Assembly: GCA_038146985.1 (NCBI GenBank)
Contig: JAYQSQ010000001.1
Location: 434,001 to 498,000 of the forward strand
DNA from: JADHLJ01 sp038146985
GTDB lineage: Bacteria; Pseudomonadota; Alphaproteobacteria; Thalassobaculales; Thalassobaculaceae
Direction: 5' to 3'
Length of the DNA stretch: 64,000 nt
Position numbers and translations under genes: made by a program. The notes beneath the pieces were generated by a model. The model saw nothing but the letters and a program-made list of their open reading frames with translations, did not search any database and was not told the DNA's origin. This document shows positions 17,621 through 26,765 of the stretch, piece by piece. The stretch's first letter is position 1. Each line of letters starts with the position of its first letter.

Positions 17621-18661
17621 CTATAACACGGTCTCCGCCAGGAGCCGCAGTGCCTCGGGGGAACTTGTCCGGGCGATCAGTGTGTCAACGTGGCGCTGCT
17701 TGGCCGCCGCCTTCCAGTCCGCAAGCTTCTCGACGATCCGCGCCTTCGGGCCGACCAAGGCGACCTGGTCGATCAATTCCTGAGGCACGGCGGCGGCTGC
17801 CTCGGCCCGCTTGCCGTCCAGGAACAGGTTCTGGATCTTGGTGGCGGCTTCCTCGAAGCCGATGCGTTTGGCGTAGTCGCAGTAGAAGTTTTTATCCCGC
17901 GCGCCCATGCCGCCGATATAGAACGAGACGTTCTGGCGCACCGGGCGGCTCGCCACCTCCACATCGTCGTCGATGCTGATGTAGCACATGGGCATCACGT
18001 CGAAATCGGCGAGCGTGCGGCCCTTGCCAGCCTTGTCGAACCCGGCCTGAACATGCGGGGCGAAGACGTCGAAGCGGGTCGGGTCCATGTAGATCGGGAT
18101 GAAGCCGTCGACGCATTCCGCCGCCGCCTTGACCCCGGTGGGAGAGATCGCGCCGGTAACGATGCGCATCTTGGGATCGCCGTGAAGAATGCTTTTCAGC
18201 GGAATGCCAAGCCCGGTCGATCCCTCGCCCGTATAGGGAAACTGATAGTGCTCGCCCTGGAATTCCAGCGGTCCCTCGCGCTCCAGAATGTTGCGGATGA
18301 TCGCCACATATTCCCGCAATCGCGTGAGCGGCTTGCCATAGGGTACGCCGTGCCAACCCTCGACCACCTGCGGGCCGGACGGACCGAGACCGAGAATGAA
18401 GCGCCCGCCCGAGAGATGGGAGAGGGTGATCGCGGTCATCGCCGTCATCGTCGGCGCCCGGGTTGTCATCTGGATGATGCCGGTGCCGACCTTGATCCGC
18501 GAGGTGCGGGCCAGCGCCCAGGCCGCCGGCGTCACCGCGTCATGACCCCAGCTTTCCGAGGTCCAGAGCGAGTCGAAGCCGAGATTTTCCGCTTCGGCGA
18601 TCAGGTCCATGTTCATCGCGAATTTGGCGCCGTGGCCGCCGATGCTCAACCCCAGTTTCAT
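17621..18661 (-). CDS. LLM class flavin/F420-dependent oxidoreductase (copy 1)
   Basis: A 346-residue TIM-barrel protein of the bacterial luciferase-like superfamily. The N-terminal KLGLSIGGHG, AENLGFDSLWTSESWGHDA, and the segment LGLGPSGPQVVEGWHG are characteristic of F420-linked members, in which F420H2 replaces reduced FMN. The ATG at 18661 has GGAGGAAGG upstream; an in-frame upstream start at 18742 is disfavoured. It is divergent from the second LLM gene across about 140 bases. F420 dependence is supported by the complete F420 pathway 2 kb away, but the substrate is unknown. Confidence 0.88.
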   Translation of the reverse strand: MKLGLSIGGHGAKFAMNMDLIAEAENLGFDSLWTSESWGHDAVTPAAWALARTSRIKVGTGIIQMTTRAPTMTAMTAITLSHLSGGRFILGLGPSGPQVVEGWHGVPYGKPLTRLREYVAIIRNILEREGPLEFQGEHYQFPYTGEGSTGLGIPLKSILHGDPKMRIVTGAISPTGVKAAAECVDGFIPIYMDPTRFDVFAPHVQAGFDKAGKGRTLADFDVMPMCYISIDDDVEVASRPVRQNVSFYIGGMGARDKNFYCDYAKRIGFEEAATKIQNLFLDGKRAEAAAAVPQELIDQVALVGPKARIVEKLADWKAAAKQRHVDTLIARTSSPEALRLLAETVL

Positions 18662-18801
18662 CGCTTTCCCTTCCTCCCGATGGACGCTGCCGGACAAACC
18701 GTGGCAGGCTCTTTCGGGACAGCATAGGAGCGCCGCCGGCAAAAGGCGACGCTCCTGATTGATGGTTTAGGCGGCACGCGGATGCGAGGGGGAAACCGGC
18801 A

Positions 18802-19800
18802 ATGAAATTCGGAATGTACATGGCGACCCAATGGCCGCGCGGTGCGGATCTCGGCCAAGAGGTTGCGAATCTGTGCGAGCAGACGCGGGTCGCCAAGGCG
18901 AACGGTTTCTCGTCCATCCTGGTCGGTCAGCACTTCCTGTCCGAGCCCTTGCAGATGATCCAGGCGGAACCGCTGATCGCGCGCCTTGCCGCCGAGGGCG
19001 AGGGGATGGAGTTCGGCATCGCCATCGTGCTCCTGGCCATGCAGAATCCGGTGATCGTCGCCGAATACGCCGCCTCGCTCGACTGGATCACCAACGGCAA
19101 CTACATCCTCGGCGTCGGCGTCGGCTACCGCGAGGAGGAGTTCGAGGGCCTAGGCGTCAGGTTCGAGGACCGGCGCGAGCGGTTCGAGGAGGCGATCCCG
19201 CTGATCCGCCGGCTCTGGACCGAGGACCGCGTCGAGCACCATGGCAAGCACTTCACCGTCGGGAATCTCAGCGCCAGCATCCGCCCGAAGCGGCCCGGCG
19301 GTCCGCCGATCTGGGTCGGCGGCGACATTCCCCCGGCTGTGCGCCGCGCCGCCCGGCTGGGCTGTCCCTGGGTGGTGCCGCCGACCATGCATTGGGATGA
19401 CACGGTGCACAGGATGCAGGTCTACAGGCAGGAGATGGCGAAAGCGGGCACCAGCAATCCGCACGGCCAGCCGCTGATCCGCGAGGTCGCCATTGGTCCG
19501 ACCAAGGAGGCCGCGATGGCGGCGGCGGGTCCGTATCTTCTGGCGAAATACGAGTCCTATGCGTCCTGGGGGCAGCATTCCGCCTCCCAGGGGCCGAGCC
19601 TCGCCGACCAGTTCGACGAGTTCTGCGCCAACCGTTTCATCATCGGAGACGAGGCCGAGGTGGTGGACGAGATTGCCCGCTACCGAGAGGCGTTCGGCGT
19701 CGACCATTTCCTCGCCCGCGTGCAGTGGCCGGGCTTCGGTCAGGCGGGCGTGCTCGACGCGGTGGAGCGCCTCGGCCGCGTCGCCGCGAAGCTGGGGTGA
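18802..19800 (+). CDS. LLM class flavin-dependent oxidoreductase (copy 2)
   Basis: A 332-residue luciferase-like TIM-barrel protein beginning MKFGMYMATQWPRG, with AKANGFSSILVGQHF, YILGVGVGYREEEFEGLGV, RFEEAIPLIRRLW and PPIWVGGD, the common core of LLM monooxygenases. It resembles copy 7 at 46746 (both have the GVGLGYRxxEF-type core and a LLxKYxxYAxWGQ segment in the second half). It is divergent from copy 1 and followed, after a palindromic element, by the F420 genes. It could use FMN or F420. Confidence 0.88.
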   Translation: MKFGMYMATQWPRGADLGQEVANLCEQTRVAKANGFSSILVGQHFLSEPLQMIQAEPLIARLAAEGEGMEFGIAIVLLAMQNPVIVAEYAASLDWITNGNYILGVGVGYREEEFEGLGVRFEDRRERFEEAIPLIRRLWTEDRVEHHGKHFTVGNLSASIRPKRPGGPPIWVGGDIPPAVRRAARLGCPWVVPPTMHWDDTVHRMQVYRQEMAKAGTSNPHGQPLIREVAIGPTKEAAMAAAGPYLLAKYESYASWGQHSASQGPSLADQFDEFCANRFIIGDEAEVVDEIARYREAFGVDHFLARVQWPGFGQAGVLDAVERLGRVAAKLG

Positions 19801-20127
19801 GGCTGTCGGGCACCGGAGCGTTGCTCCGTGCGTAACTGGAAAAGATTCTCTCGCCGCCCTGGCGCAAGGCAGGGCCCGGCATCGACGGTATTTCGTTACA
19901 GGACGAACCTCCATTCGCTCCCACTCTCCGGATGATCGCTTTAACAGCCCCGGTTCAAGGCCTGCCTTGCGCCAGGGCGACCGAGGCCGGGGCGGCAGTA
20001 GGCGATTTTGTCTGATGTAACCAAATGCACGGGCGCTAGGCATCACTTCCGATTGCCTTGTCCCCGCCGGCTCGTCTAATGCTGTGTGCGTCGGCATGAC
20101 GGGAACACGAATAGGGAAACGGACACC
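19801..20127. other. Intergenic stretch with family A repeat, upstream of F420 operon
   Basis: This 327-base gap holds no gene I can support. It contains a small hairpin (CGGAGC, GTT loop, GCTCCG near 19814-19828), the family A palindrome at 19851-19983, and about 140 bases of leader in which the npdG promoter should lie. No clear promoter boxes were found. Confidence 0.5.
19851..19983. repeat. Palindromic intergenic element, family A copy 2
   Basis: Left arm CCCTGGCGCAAGGCAGGGCC and right arm GGCCTGCCTTGCGCCAGGGC are almost perfectly complementary, about 133 bases end to end. The interior differs from copies 1, 3 and 4, showing that only the ends are conserved. Confidence 0.85.
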
Positions 20128-20802
20128 ATGGCCAAGACGATCGCGATTATCGGAGGCTCCGGAGCGTTGGGGGCGGGCCTTGCCAAGCGGTGGGCGAGGG
20201 CGGGTCATACGATCGTCGTCGGCTCGCGCGATGCTGGACGGGCGGCCGAGGCGGCCGAGCGGCTAAACGGCGAGGCAGGGACCACGACCATCACCGGCCT
20301 GGGCAATCCGGAAGCCGCGGCGGCGGGTGAAATCGTGGTGCTGACCGTTCCTTATGCGAACCAGATGCCGACCCTGGAGGCCATAGCCCCGGCGCTTGGC
20401 GGCAAGATCCTGGTGGATGTCACTGTGCCGCTGGTTCCGCCGAGGGTGCGTACCGTGCACGTGCCCGAAGGCGGGTCCTGCGCCAAGGCGGCCCAGGAGA
20501 AGCTGGGTGACGGCGTGCGCGTGGTCTCGGCTTTCCAGAATGTCGCGGCGACGCATCTCGACGATCTGGATCACGCCATCGACTGCGACGTACTGGTCTG
20601 CGGCAACGATCCTGATGCCCGCGAGGTGGTGGTGCAGCTTGCCGGCGAGGCGGGCATGAAGGCCTGGCATGCCGGCGTCATCGCCAATTCGATCGTCGCC
20701 GAAGCGCTGACATCGACGCTGATTTTCATGAACGCGCGCTATAAGATCGACGGGGCGGGCATCAGGATGACCGGAGAGCCCGGTTCCGCCGCCACGGAGT
20801 AA
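20128..20802 (+). CDS. npdG: NADPH-dependent F420 reductase (F420:NADP oxidoreductase)
   Basis: A 224-residue Rossmann protein that transfers hydride between NADPH and coenzyme F420. The N-terminal IAIIGGSGALGAGLAKRWA is the NADP-binding motif with the extra Ser/Gly spacing of this family, then VVGSRDAGRA, VDVTVPLVPP, and VVSAFQNVAA, all typical of F420-dependent NADP reductases. The ATG at 20128 follows AGGGAAAC; a GTG-type opening at 20086 is unlikely. It is first in a tight cluster with cofE, cofD, cofC and the FO synthase, so it supplies F420H2 to the neighbouring LLM enzymes. Confidence 0.93.
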   Translation: MAKTIAIIGGSGALGAGLAKRWARAGHTIVVGSRDAGRAAEAAERLNGEAGTTTITGLGNPEAAAAGEIVVLTVPYANQMPTLEAIAPALGGKILVDVTVPLVPPRVRTVHVPEGGSCAKAAQEKLGDGVRVVSAFQNVAATHLDDLDHAIDCDVLVCGNDPDAREVVVQLAGEAGMKAWHAGVIANSIVAEALTSTLIFMNARYKIDGAGIRMTGEPGSAATE

Positions 20803-20811
20803 GCGTGTCCC

Positions 20812-21591
20812 ATGACCAGCAGTGAGCCTCCCCGCCTGACTTTGGCGGCGCTTCGGGGCATCCCGAAGGTCAAGCCGGGCGACGATCTCGCCTCGATCCT
20901 GATCGCGGCGCTGGCCGAGAGCGGCGAGACCCTCGAAAACGGCGATATCCTGGTCGTCGCCCAGAAGATCATCTCCAAGGCCGAGGGCCGGATCGTCGCG
21001 CTGGAGGATATCGAGCCGTCGCCGCGCGCGATTGAACTCGCCTCCAAGGTCGACAAGGACCCACGCCAGATCGAGCTGGTGCTGCGGGAGTCCCGCGAGG
21101 TCGTGAAAACCCGTCCCGGCGTGATCGTTGTCGAGCAGAATCTGGGACTGGTCATGGCCAATGCCGGCATCGACCATTCCAATGTGGAAAGCGAGCCCGG
21201 GCGGGAACATCTGCTGCTATTACCGCTGGATCCGGACGGTAGTGCCGAGAAACTGCGGAGTGAGTTGTGCGGTCGATTGGGTGTTTCCGTCGGCGTGATC
21301 ATCAACGACAGTATCGGACGGGCCTGGCGGATCGGCACGGTGGGGCACGCGATCGGCGTCGCGGGCCTGCCGGCGGTGGTCGATCTGCGCGGCAATCGCG
21401 ACATGTTCGGACGTGAGCTGCTGGTCAGCGAGGAAGCGGTGGCGGACGAGCTTGCCGGCGCGGCCTCGCTGCTCCAAGGCCAAGGCTCGGAAGGCCTGCC
21501 GGTGGTGCTGATCCGGGGCTTCCGTTCCCATGCGCCGACGCAAGGGGCGGGCGCCCTCATCCGTCCCCGCGAAATGGACATGTTCCGTTGA
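20812..21591 (+). CDS. cofE: Coenzyme F420-0:L-glutamate ligase CofE
   Basis: CofE adds gamma-linked glutamates to F420-0 with GTP. The 259-residue protein has LRGIPKVKPGDDLA, DILVVAQKIISKAEGR, the core ANAGIDHSNVE and INDSIGRAWRIGTVG... metal/nucleotide motifs of the family. It is the single-domain form: the C-terminal FMN nitroreductase domain that mycobacterial FbiB carries (which reduces dehydro-F420-0) is absent. It ends with a TTGA overlap with the next gene. Nine bases separate it from npdG. Confidence 0.94.
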   Translation: MTSSEPPRLTLAALRGIPKVKPGDDLASILIAALAESGETLENGDILVVAQKIISKAEGRIVALEDIEPSPRAIELASKVDKDPRQIELVLRESREVVKTRPGVIVVEQNLGLVMANAGIDHSNVESEPGREHLLLLPLDPDGSAEKLRSELCGRLGVSVGVIINDSIGRAWRIGTVGHAIGVAGLPAVVDLRGNRDMFGRELLVSEEAVADELAGAASLLQGQGSEGLPVVLIRGFRSHAPTQGAGALIRPREMDMFR

Positions 21592-22559
21592 GATCTCGTG
21601 GCGAGGCACAGGGGATCGCGGTGCTTTCCGGCGGTGTCGGCGGGGCCAAGTTGGTGCTGGGCCTCTATCACGCGATGCCTCGCGAGAATCTGTTTGTTGT
21701 CGCCAATACTGGTGACGATATCCGGCATCTGGGCCTGCATATCTCGCCGGATATCGATTCCGTGGTCTACGCGTTGGCCGGGCTGTCGGATCAGGAGCGG
21801 GGCTGGGGCCGGGCGAACGAAACCTGGACCTTCATGGAGGCGCTTCGGGGCCTCGGCGGCGAGGACTGGTTCAATCTCGGCGACGGCGATCTCGCGATGC
21901 ATGTGGAGCGCACCCGCCGGCTGGCGGCGGGGGAGAGCCTGACCCAGGCGACGGCGGAGATCTGCGCGCGGCTGGGGGTGACCGCGCCTGTCCTGCCGAT
22001 GACGGATGACTCCGTCGCCACCATCGTCGACACAGCCCAGGGCCCCTTGGCATTTCAGCATTATTTCGTGCGCGAGCGATGCGAGCCGGCGGTGACCGGG
22101 TTCCGGTTCCAGGGCATCGCCGATGCGCTGCCTAATCCGCTTCTCATGCAGGCATTGAATGCCGGGACCGTCTCCTCGGTCCTGATCGCGCCGTCGAACC
22201 CCTTCGTCAGCGTCGATCCCATTCTCTCTCTGCCGGGGCTGAAATCGGCGCTCAAGGCGGCAGCGGGACCGGTCGTCGCGGTCTCTCCCATTGTCGGGGG
22301 GCAGGCGATCAAGGGACCGGCGGCAAAGATGATGGCGGAACTCGGTGCACCGGCCAGTGCGGCGAGTGTCGCGCGGCATTACGCCGGCTTCGCAGACGCG
22401 ATGGTGATCGACGTGTTGGACCGCGATCAGGAGGCCGAAATCCGGGACCTCGGCATGGAGGTTCTCGTGACGCAAACGGTGATGCGCACGCTCGGTGATC
22501 GCGAGGCGCTGGCCTGTGACTGCCTGGATTTCATCGCCAAGCTGGGAGCAACGGCGTGA
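21588..22559 (+). CDS. cofD: 2-phospho-L-lactate transferase CofD (FbiA)
   Basis: CofD joins the activated phospho-acid (LPPG or enolpyruvyl-PPG) to FO, giving F420-0 or its dehydro form. The 323-residue protein shows AVLSGGVGGAKLVLG at the N terminus, ANTGDDIRHLGLHISPDIDS, and VLIAPSNPFVSVDPIL, all diagnostic. I use the TTG at 21588 because it overlaps the cofE stop; a GTG at 21621 just before the conserved LSGGVGG is the alternative. Its own stop overlaps the cofC start. Confidence 0.94.
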   Translation: MRSRGEAQGIAVLSGGVGGAKLVLGLYHAMPRENLFVVANTGDDIRHLGLHISPDIDSVVYALAGLSDQERGWGRANETWTFMEALRGLGGEDWFNLGDGDLAMHVERTRRLAAGESLTQATAEICARLGVTAPVLPMTDDSVATIVDTAQGPLAFQHYFVRERCEPAVTGFRFQGIADALPNPLLMQALNAGTVSSVLIAPSNPFVSVDPILSLPGLKSALKAAAGPVVAVSPIVGGQAIKGPAAKMMAELGAPASAASVARHYAGFADAMVIDVLDRDQEAEIRDLGMEVLVTQTVMRTLGDREALACDCLDFIAKLGATA

Positions 22560-23218
22560 TCGTTGCCGTCGTGCCCGTGAAGAACCTCGGCGAGGCGAAG
22601 AGCCGGCTCGGCCCGCTTCTGAACGCGGAGGAACGGCGCGGCCTGGTCGAGGCCATGCTGGAGGATGTGCTGGCTGCGCTTAAATCCGCCCGAGGCGTAT
22701 CCGGGATATTCGTGGTGAGCGATGGCGATGGATTGGTTCCCGACGGCTGGACCCTTATCCCCGAGCCAGAGAACCGGGGATATGATCAGGCGGTGGCGAC
22801 GGCGCTGGCCGATCCCCGGGTGGCCGAAGCGGAAGCCGTTCTTGTCCTGCCGGGTGACTTGCCCCTGGTGACGCCAAAGGATATCGACGACTTCATCGGT
22901 TCCAGGGGCGCGCCCTCGATGGAGTCTCGCATCCGCATCGCGCCGGCGCGGGACGGCGATGGTACCAATGCGCTGCTGATCGCGCCGCCTGGATCAATGG
23001 CGACGCGCTTCGGCCCCGGCAGTTTCGAGCGCCACAAGCAGATGGCGGAACAGGTGGCTTCCAAGGTTGAGATCGTCGCGCCCACTGGGCTTGCGTTCGA
23101 TATCGATACTCCCCAAGATCTGCTCGAATTTCGCGCGCGCGCCGGCGACACCCACACCCACGCCTTCCTTCGGCGCTCCGGCGTGGCGGATCGCCTTGCC
23201 CGTGCGGCACGAGACTAG
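22556..23218 (+). CDS. cofC: 2-phospho-L-lactate / PEP guanylyltransferase CofC (FbiD)
   Basis: CofC activates a three-carbon phospho-acid with GTP for F420 side-chain synthesis. The 220-residue protein begins MIVAVVPVKNLGEAKSRLG and has LPGDLPLVTPKDID and DGDGTNALLIAPP, the nucleotidyltransferase motifs of this family. It starts with GTG overlapping the cofD stop (GTGA). Whether it prefers 2-phospholactate, 3-phosphoglycerate or phosphoenolpyruvate cannot be told from sequence by eye. FO synthase follows 23 bases later. Confidence 0.92.
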   Translation: MIVAVVPVKNLGEAKSRLGPLLNAEERRGLVEAMLEDVLAALKSARGVSGIFVVSDGDGLVPDGWTLIPEPENRGYDQAVATALADPRVAEAEAVLVLPGDLPLVTPKDIDDFIGSRGAPSMESRIRIAPARDGDGTNALLIAPPGSMATRFGPGSFERHKQMAEQVASKVEIVAPTGLAFDIDTPQDLLEFRARAGDTHTHAFLRRSGVADRLARAARD

Positions 23219-23241
23219 CGTGAACCGGCGACGGATCGGGG

Positions 23242-25713
23242 ATGACCTTGTCGAACGATCTCTTTTGGACTGAACCGGAGAACCGGCCCGATCGCGCCGC
23301 CGCGATGGCGCTCGCCGAGAGGGCCGATCTCGCGGCTCTCATGGATGCCGCCGCGCGTATCCGCGACCATGGTTTCGGCCGCCATATAAGCTACTCGCGC
23401 AAGGTCTTCATTCCGCTGACCCAGTTGTGCCGCGACGTCTGCCACTACTGCACCTTCGCCCAGGCGCCGCGCGATCTGAAGCAGGCCTATCTTTCGCCGG
23501 AACAGGTGCTGGACATCGCCCGGGCCGGAAAACTGGCCGGCTGCAAGGAGGCTCTTTTCACCCTCGGCGATAAGCCCGAGCTGCGCTACGCCGCCGCGCG
23601 CGAGGCGCTCGCCGAAATGGGCTTTGCGACGACCCTCGACTATCTGCGCGCCATGGCCCTGCTGGTCTTTGAGGAAACCGGGCTGATGCCGCATCTCAAT
23701 CCGGGCGTGATGACGGCGGCGGAGATCGCGTCCTTGCGCGAGGCATCGGTCAGCATGGGCATCATGCTGGAAAACACGTCGCGGCGGCTGCTTGACAAGG
23801 GCGGCTGCCACCACGGCTCTCCCGACAAGGACCCGTCGGTGCGGCTCGAAACCATGACCGAGGCCGGACGTCAGAAGGTCCCCTTCACCAGCGGCCTCCT
23901 GATCGGGATCGGCGAAACGCGCGCCGAGCGGATCGAAACCTTGCTGGCGCTGCGCGATCTGCACGACGAGCACGGCCAGATCCAGGAAGTCATCGTGCAG
24001 AACTTCCGCGGCAAGGCCGGCACAAAAATGCATGCGGCGCCGGAGCCGGATTTGGCGGATCTGCAATGGACCATCGCGGTGGCGCGGCTGATCCTGGGAC
24101 CCGGGATGTCGATCCAGGCGCCGCCCAATCTTTCCTATGGCGACGCGGCGCGCCTGATCCCTGCCGGCATCAACGACTGGGGCGGGGTCTCCCCGGTGAC
24201 GCCGGATCACGTGAACCCCGAGGCGCCGTGGCCGCATCTCGACGTGCTGGCCCGCGATACCGCGTCTATGGGCAAGGTCTTGGTCGAGCGGCTGTCGGTC
24301 TATCCGCCCTATGTGCGCGACGTGGAGACCTGGCTCGATCCCGGTTTTCGGGCCGCGGTGTTGGCCGCCGCCGACGCCGACGGATTGGCGCGGACCGAGG
24401 ACTGGTCGCCGGGCCGGGCCGAGGCGCCGGATAATCCGATCCCGGAACTCGACGTCACACCGGGCTTTCTCGCCCATGACGATCTTGATGCGATCCTCGA
24501 CAGCGCGATGTCCGGCGACAGCCTGACCGAGCGCGAAATCGTCCGCCTGTTCCATGCCCGCGACGGCGAGGTCGAGACCGTGGCGTCCGCCGCCGACGAG
24601 CTGCGCCGCAAGGTCAGCGGCGACACCGTGCGCTATGTCGTGAACCGGAACATCAACTACACCAATGTCTGCTATTTCGGCTGCAAGTTCTGCGCCTTCT
24701 CCAAGGGCAAGACCCAGGAGAGCCTGCGCGGCAAGCCGTATGACCTGGCGATGGAGGAGATCGTGCGCCGGGCCCGGGAGGCCTGGGAGCGTGGCGGCAC
24801 CGAGGTCTGCCTGCAGGGCGGCATCCATCCAGACTATGACGGCAACACCTATCTCGAGATCACCAAGGCCCTGAAGGCCGCGTTGCCGGACATGCATATC
24901 CATGCCTTCTCACCGCTTGAGGTGCATCAGGGCGCGCGGACCCTCGACATTCCCCTGGAGACCTTCCTCGGCCGCCTGCGCGACGCGGGCCTCGGCAGCC
25001 TGCCGGGCACGGCGGCGGAGGTCCTCGACGATGAGGTGCGCGCGGTTCTGTGTCCGGACAAGGTCAATACCGCCCAGTGGCTTGAAGTGGTTGAGACCGC
25101 GCACCGGGTCGGCCTGCGCACCACCTCGACCATCATGTTCGGCCATGTGGACAGGCCGGTGCATTGGGCGCGCCACCTGATCCGCCTGCGCGAGTTGCAG
25201 GCGCGGACCGGCGGAATCACCGAATTCGTACCGCTGCCCTTCGTGCATATGGAGGCGCCGATCTTCCTGCGCGGCGGCGCCCGGCGCGGGCCGAGCTGGC
25301 GCGAGACGGTGCTGATCCATGCGGTGGCGCGGCTCGCTTTGCATCCGCTGATCACCAATATCCAGACCTCCTGGGTCAAGCTCGGGCCGACCGGCGCGGG
25401 CGTATGCCTTGAATCCGGCGCCAATGATTTCGGCGGCACCCTGATGAACGAGACCATCACCCGCTCGGCCGGCGCCAGCCACGGCCAGGAACTGCCGCCG
25501 GAGCGGATGGACGCGGTGATCCGCGCGCTTGGCCGCGAGCCGGAACAGCGCACGACCCTTTATGGCACCCCGGACGAGGGTCAGCGGCGGCGCTCCTACG
25601 ACGCCGCGCCGCTGGCCGAGGTGGTCAACACCCCGGTGCGCAAATCGCGCAAGCGGGAGGGCGCCGCCGATCTGGTCCGGCCCGGCTACGAGGTCCAGGG
25701 AAGCGCCGACTGA
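23242..25713 (+). CDS. fbiC: Bifunctional FO synthase (CofG-CofH fusion, FbiC)
   Basis: FO synthase makes the deazaflavin FO from tyrosine and 5-amino-6-ribitylamino-uracil using two radical-SAM domains. The 823-residue fusion has the first cluster as C63, C67, C70 (CRDVCHYC) in the CofG half and the second as C477, C481, C484 (CYFGCKFC) in the CofH half. Each half has the family SAM-domain features (VLFTLGD-like ALFTLGDKPE; EVCLQGGIHPDYDG). The fused form is the actinobacterial-style arrangement, whereas archaea use two separate proteins. It closes the F420 biosynthesis block; an LLM gene follows 32 bases later. Confidence 0.97.
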   Translation: MTLSNDLFWTEPENRPDRAAAMALAERADLAALMDAAARIRDHGFGRHISYSRKVFIPLTQLCRDVCHYCTFAQAPRDLKQAYLSPEQVLDIARAGKLAGCKEALFTLGDKPELRYAAAREALAEMGFATTLDYLRAMALLVFEETGLMPHLNPGVMTAAEIASLREASVSMGIMLENTSRRLLDKGGCHHGSPDKDPSVRLETMTEAGRQKVPFTSGLLIGIGETRAERIETLLALRDLHDEHGQIQEVIVQNFRGKAGTKMHAAPEPDLADLQWTIAVARLILGPGMSIQAPPNLSYGDAARLIPAGINDWGGVSPVTPDHVNPEAPWPHLDVLARDTASMGKVLVERLSVYPPYVRDVETWLDPGFRAAVLAAADADGLARTEDWSPGRAEAPDNPIPELDVTPGFLAHDDLDAILDSAMSGDSLTEREIVRLFHARDGEVETVASAADELRRKVSGDTVRYVVNRNINYTNVCYFGCKFCAFSKGKTQESLRGKPYDLAMEEIVRRAREAWERGGTEVCLQGGIHPDYDGNTYLEITKALKAALPDMHIHAFSPLEVHQGARTLDIPLETFLGRLRDAGLGSLPGTAAEVLDDEVRAVLCPDKVNTAQWLEVVETAHRVGLRTTSTIMFGHVDRPVHWARHLIRLRELQARTGGITEFVPLPFVHMEAPIFLRGGARRGPSWRETVLIHAVARLALHPLITNIQTSWVKLGPTGAGVCLESGANDFGGTLMNETITRSAGASHGQELPPERMDAVIRALGREPEQRTTLYGTPDEGQRRRSYDAAPLAEVVNTPVRKSRKREGAADLVRPGYEVQGSAD

Positions 25714-25745
25714 TCGGCCAAGGAAGGAAGCAAGCGAGCCTGTCC

Positions 25746-26747
25746 ATGTCCGATGCCCCGCTCACTTTCGGCCTGATGTTGTCCAACCGGGGACCGGTCC
25801 TGGGCTACAGCACGCCGGCGAACCTGATCGACCTCGGGATCGCGGCTGAACGGAGCGGGCTGTTCAACACCGTGTGGTCCGGTGACGCCTTCCTCACCAA
25901 CCCCCGGTTGGACGCGGTCACCCTGTTGGCGGCCGTCGCGGCGCGGACCGAGAAGGTCCGCCTGGGTCCCGCCTGCATGGGAAGCTTCACCCAGCGCGCG
26001 GCGCTTGATCTCGCCTACCAATGGGCCAGCCTCGATCAGATTTCCGGCGGACGAATGGTGATGGTGGCCTGCGCCGGCGGCGGCAGCGGTGAGGCTTGGG
26101 CGCGGGAGGACCGTAATACGGGCGTTTCCTCCGCCGACCGCCGCGCCTTGATGTGGGAACGGATAGAGCTGCTCCATCGCTTGTTCGTCGAGGACGAGGT
26201 GACCTTCCAGGGCCGCTTCCACGACTATGAGAAGGTTACCATCGTGCCGAAGCCTTTGCGCCGGCCGAGTCCAATCTGGGCGGCGACTAATATCACGCGC
26301 CTCGCCAGCGGCGGTTCCTCCGGGAAGATGCCGGTCAAAACCCTGGCCAAGGTCGGCGAGATCTGCGACGGCTGGATGACCCATTCGGTGAGCCCCGGGA
26401 CCTTCGCTGAGGCCTGGGGGCATATCCGCGCCTCCGCCGTCGCCAACGGCAAGAACCCGGACGCAATGGACAACGCCTTGGTCGTCAATCTCTGCGTGCG
26501 CGACGATCCGGCGGAGGCGCTGGAGGAGACCCGGGATTTTCTGGCGGACTATTACGGCATCCGCTTTACGGTCGAGCGCACCCGCGACTGGACCGCGCAT
26601 GGACCGGCGGAGGCCTGCGCCGCGAGTTTGCGGTCCTTCATCGGCTCGGGCGTGAAGCACATTGCGCTGCGCATGACCTCGCGGGATCAGACCGGGCAGT
26701 TCAAGCGCCTGACGGAAGATGTCCTGCCGCTTGTGAACAAGGTTTAA
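25746..26747 (+). CDS. LLM class flavin/F420-dependent oxidoreductase (copy 3)
   Basis: A 333-residue luciferase-like protein beginning MSDAPLTFGLMLSNRGPV, with AERSGLFNTVWSGDAFL, the LDQISGGRMVMVACAGGG segment and a RIELLHRLFVEDEVTFQG core. The core region is more divergent from the tandem LLM copies 5 and 6 than these are from each other. It directly follows FO synthase in the same orientation and is very likely co-transcribed with the F420 genes, making it a strong candidate F420 enzyme. Substrate unknown. Confidence 0.87.
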   Translation: MSDAPLTFGLMLSNRGPVLGYSTPANLIDLGIAAERSGLFNTVWSGDAFLTNPRLDAVTLLAAVAARTEKVRLGPACMGSFTQRAALDLAYQWASLDQISGGRMVMVACAGGGSGEAWAREDRNTGVSSADRRALMWERIELLHRLFVEDEVTFQGRFHDYEKVTIVPKPLRRPSPIWAATNITRLASGGSSGKMPVKTLAKVGEICDGWMTHSVSPGTFAEAWGHIRASAVANGKNPDAMDNALVVNLCVRDDPAEALEETRDFLADYYGIRFTVERTRDWTAHGPAEACAASLRSFIGSGVKHIALRMTSRDQTGQFKRLTEDVLPLVNKV

Positions 26748-26765
26748 AGGAAAGGGAAGACGGCC

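Noticed and set aside
20739..22475. 578-codon open frame on the minus strand opposite cofE and cofD
   Set aside because: It mirrors two clear biosynthesis genes, lacks recognisable motifs, and long antisense frames are expected in GC-rich coding DNA.
23215..24903. 562-codon open frame on the minus strand opposite FO synthase
   Set aside because: Shadow of a confirmed radical-SAM gene; its product is His/Gln/Arg-rich with no domain signature.
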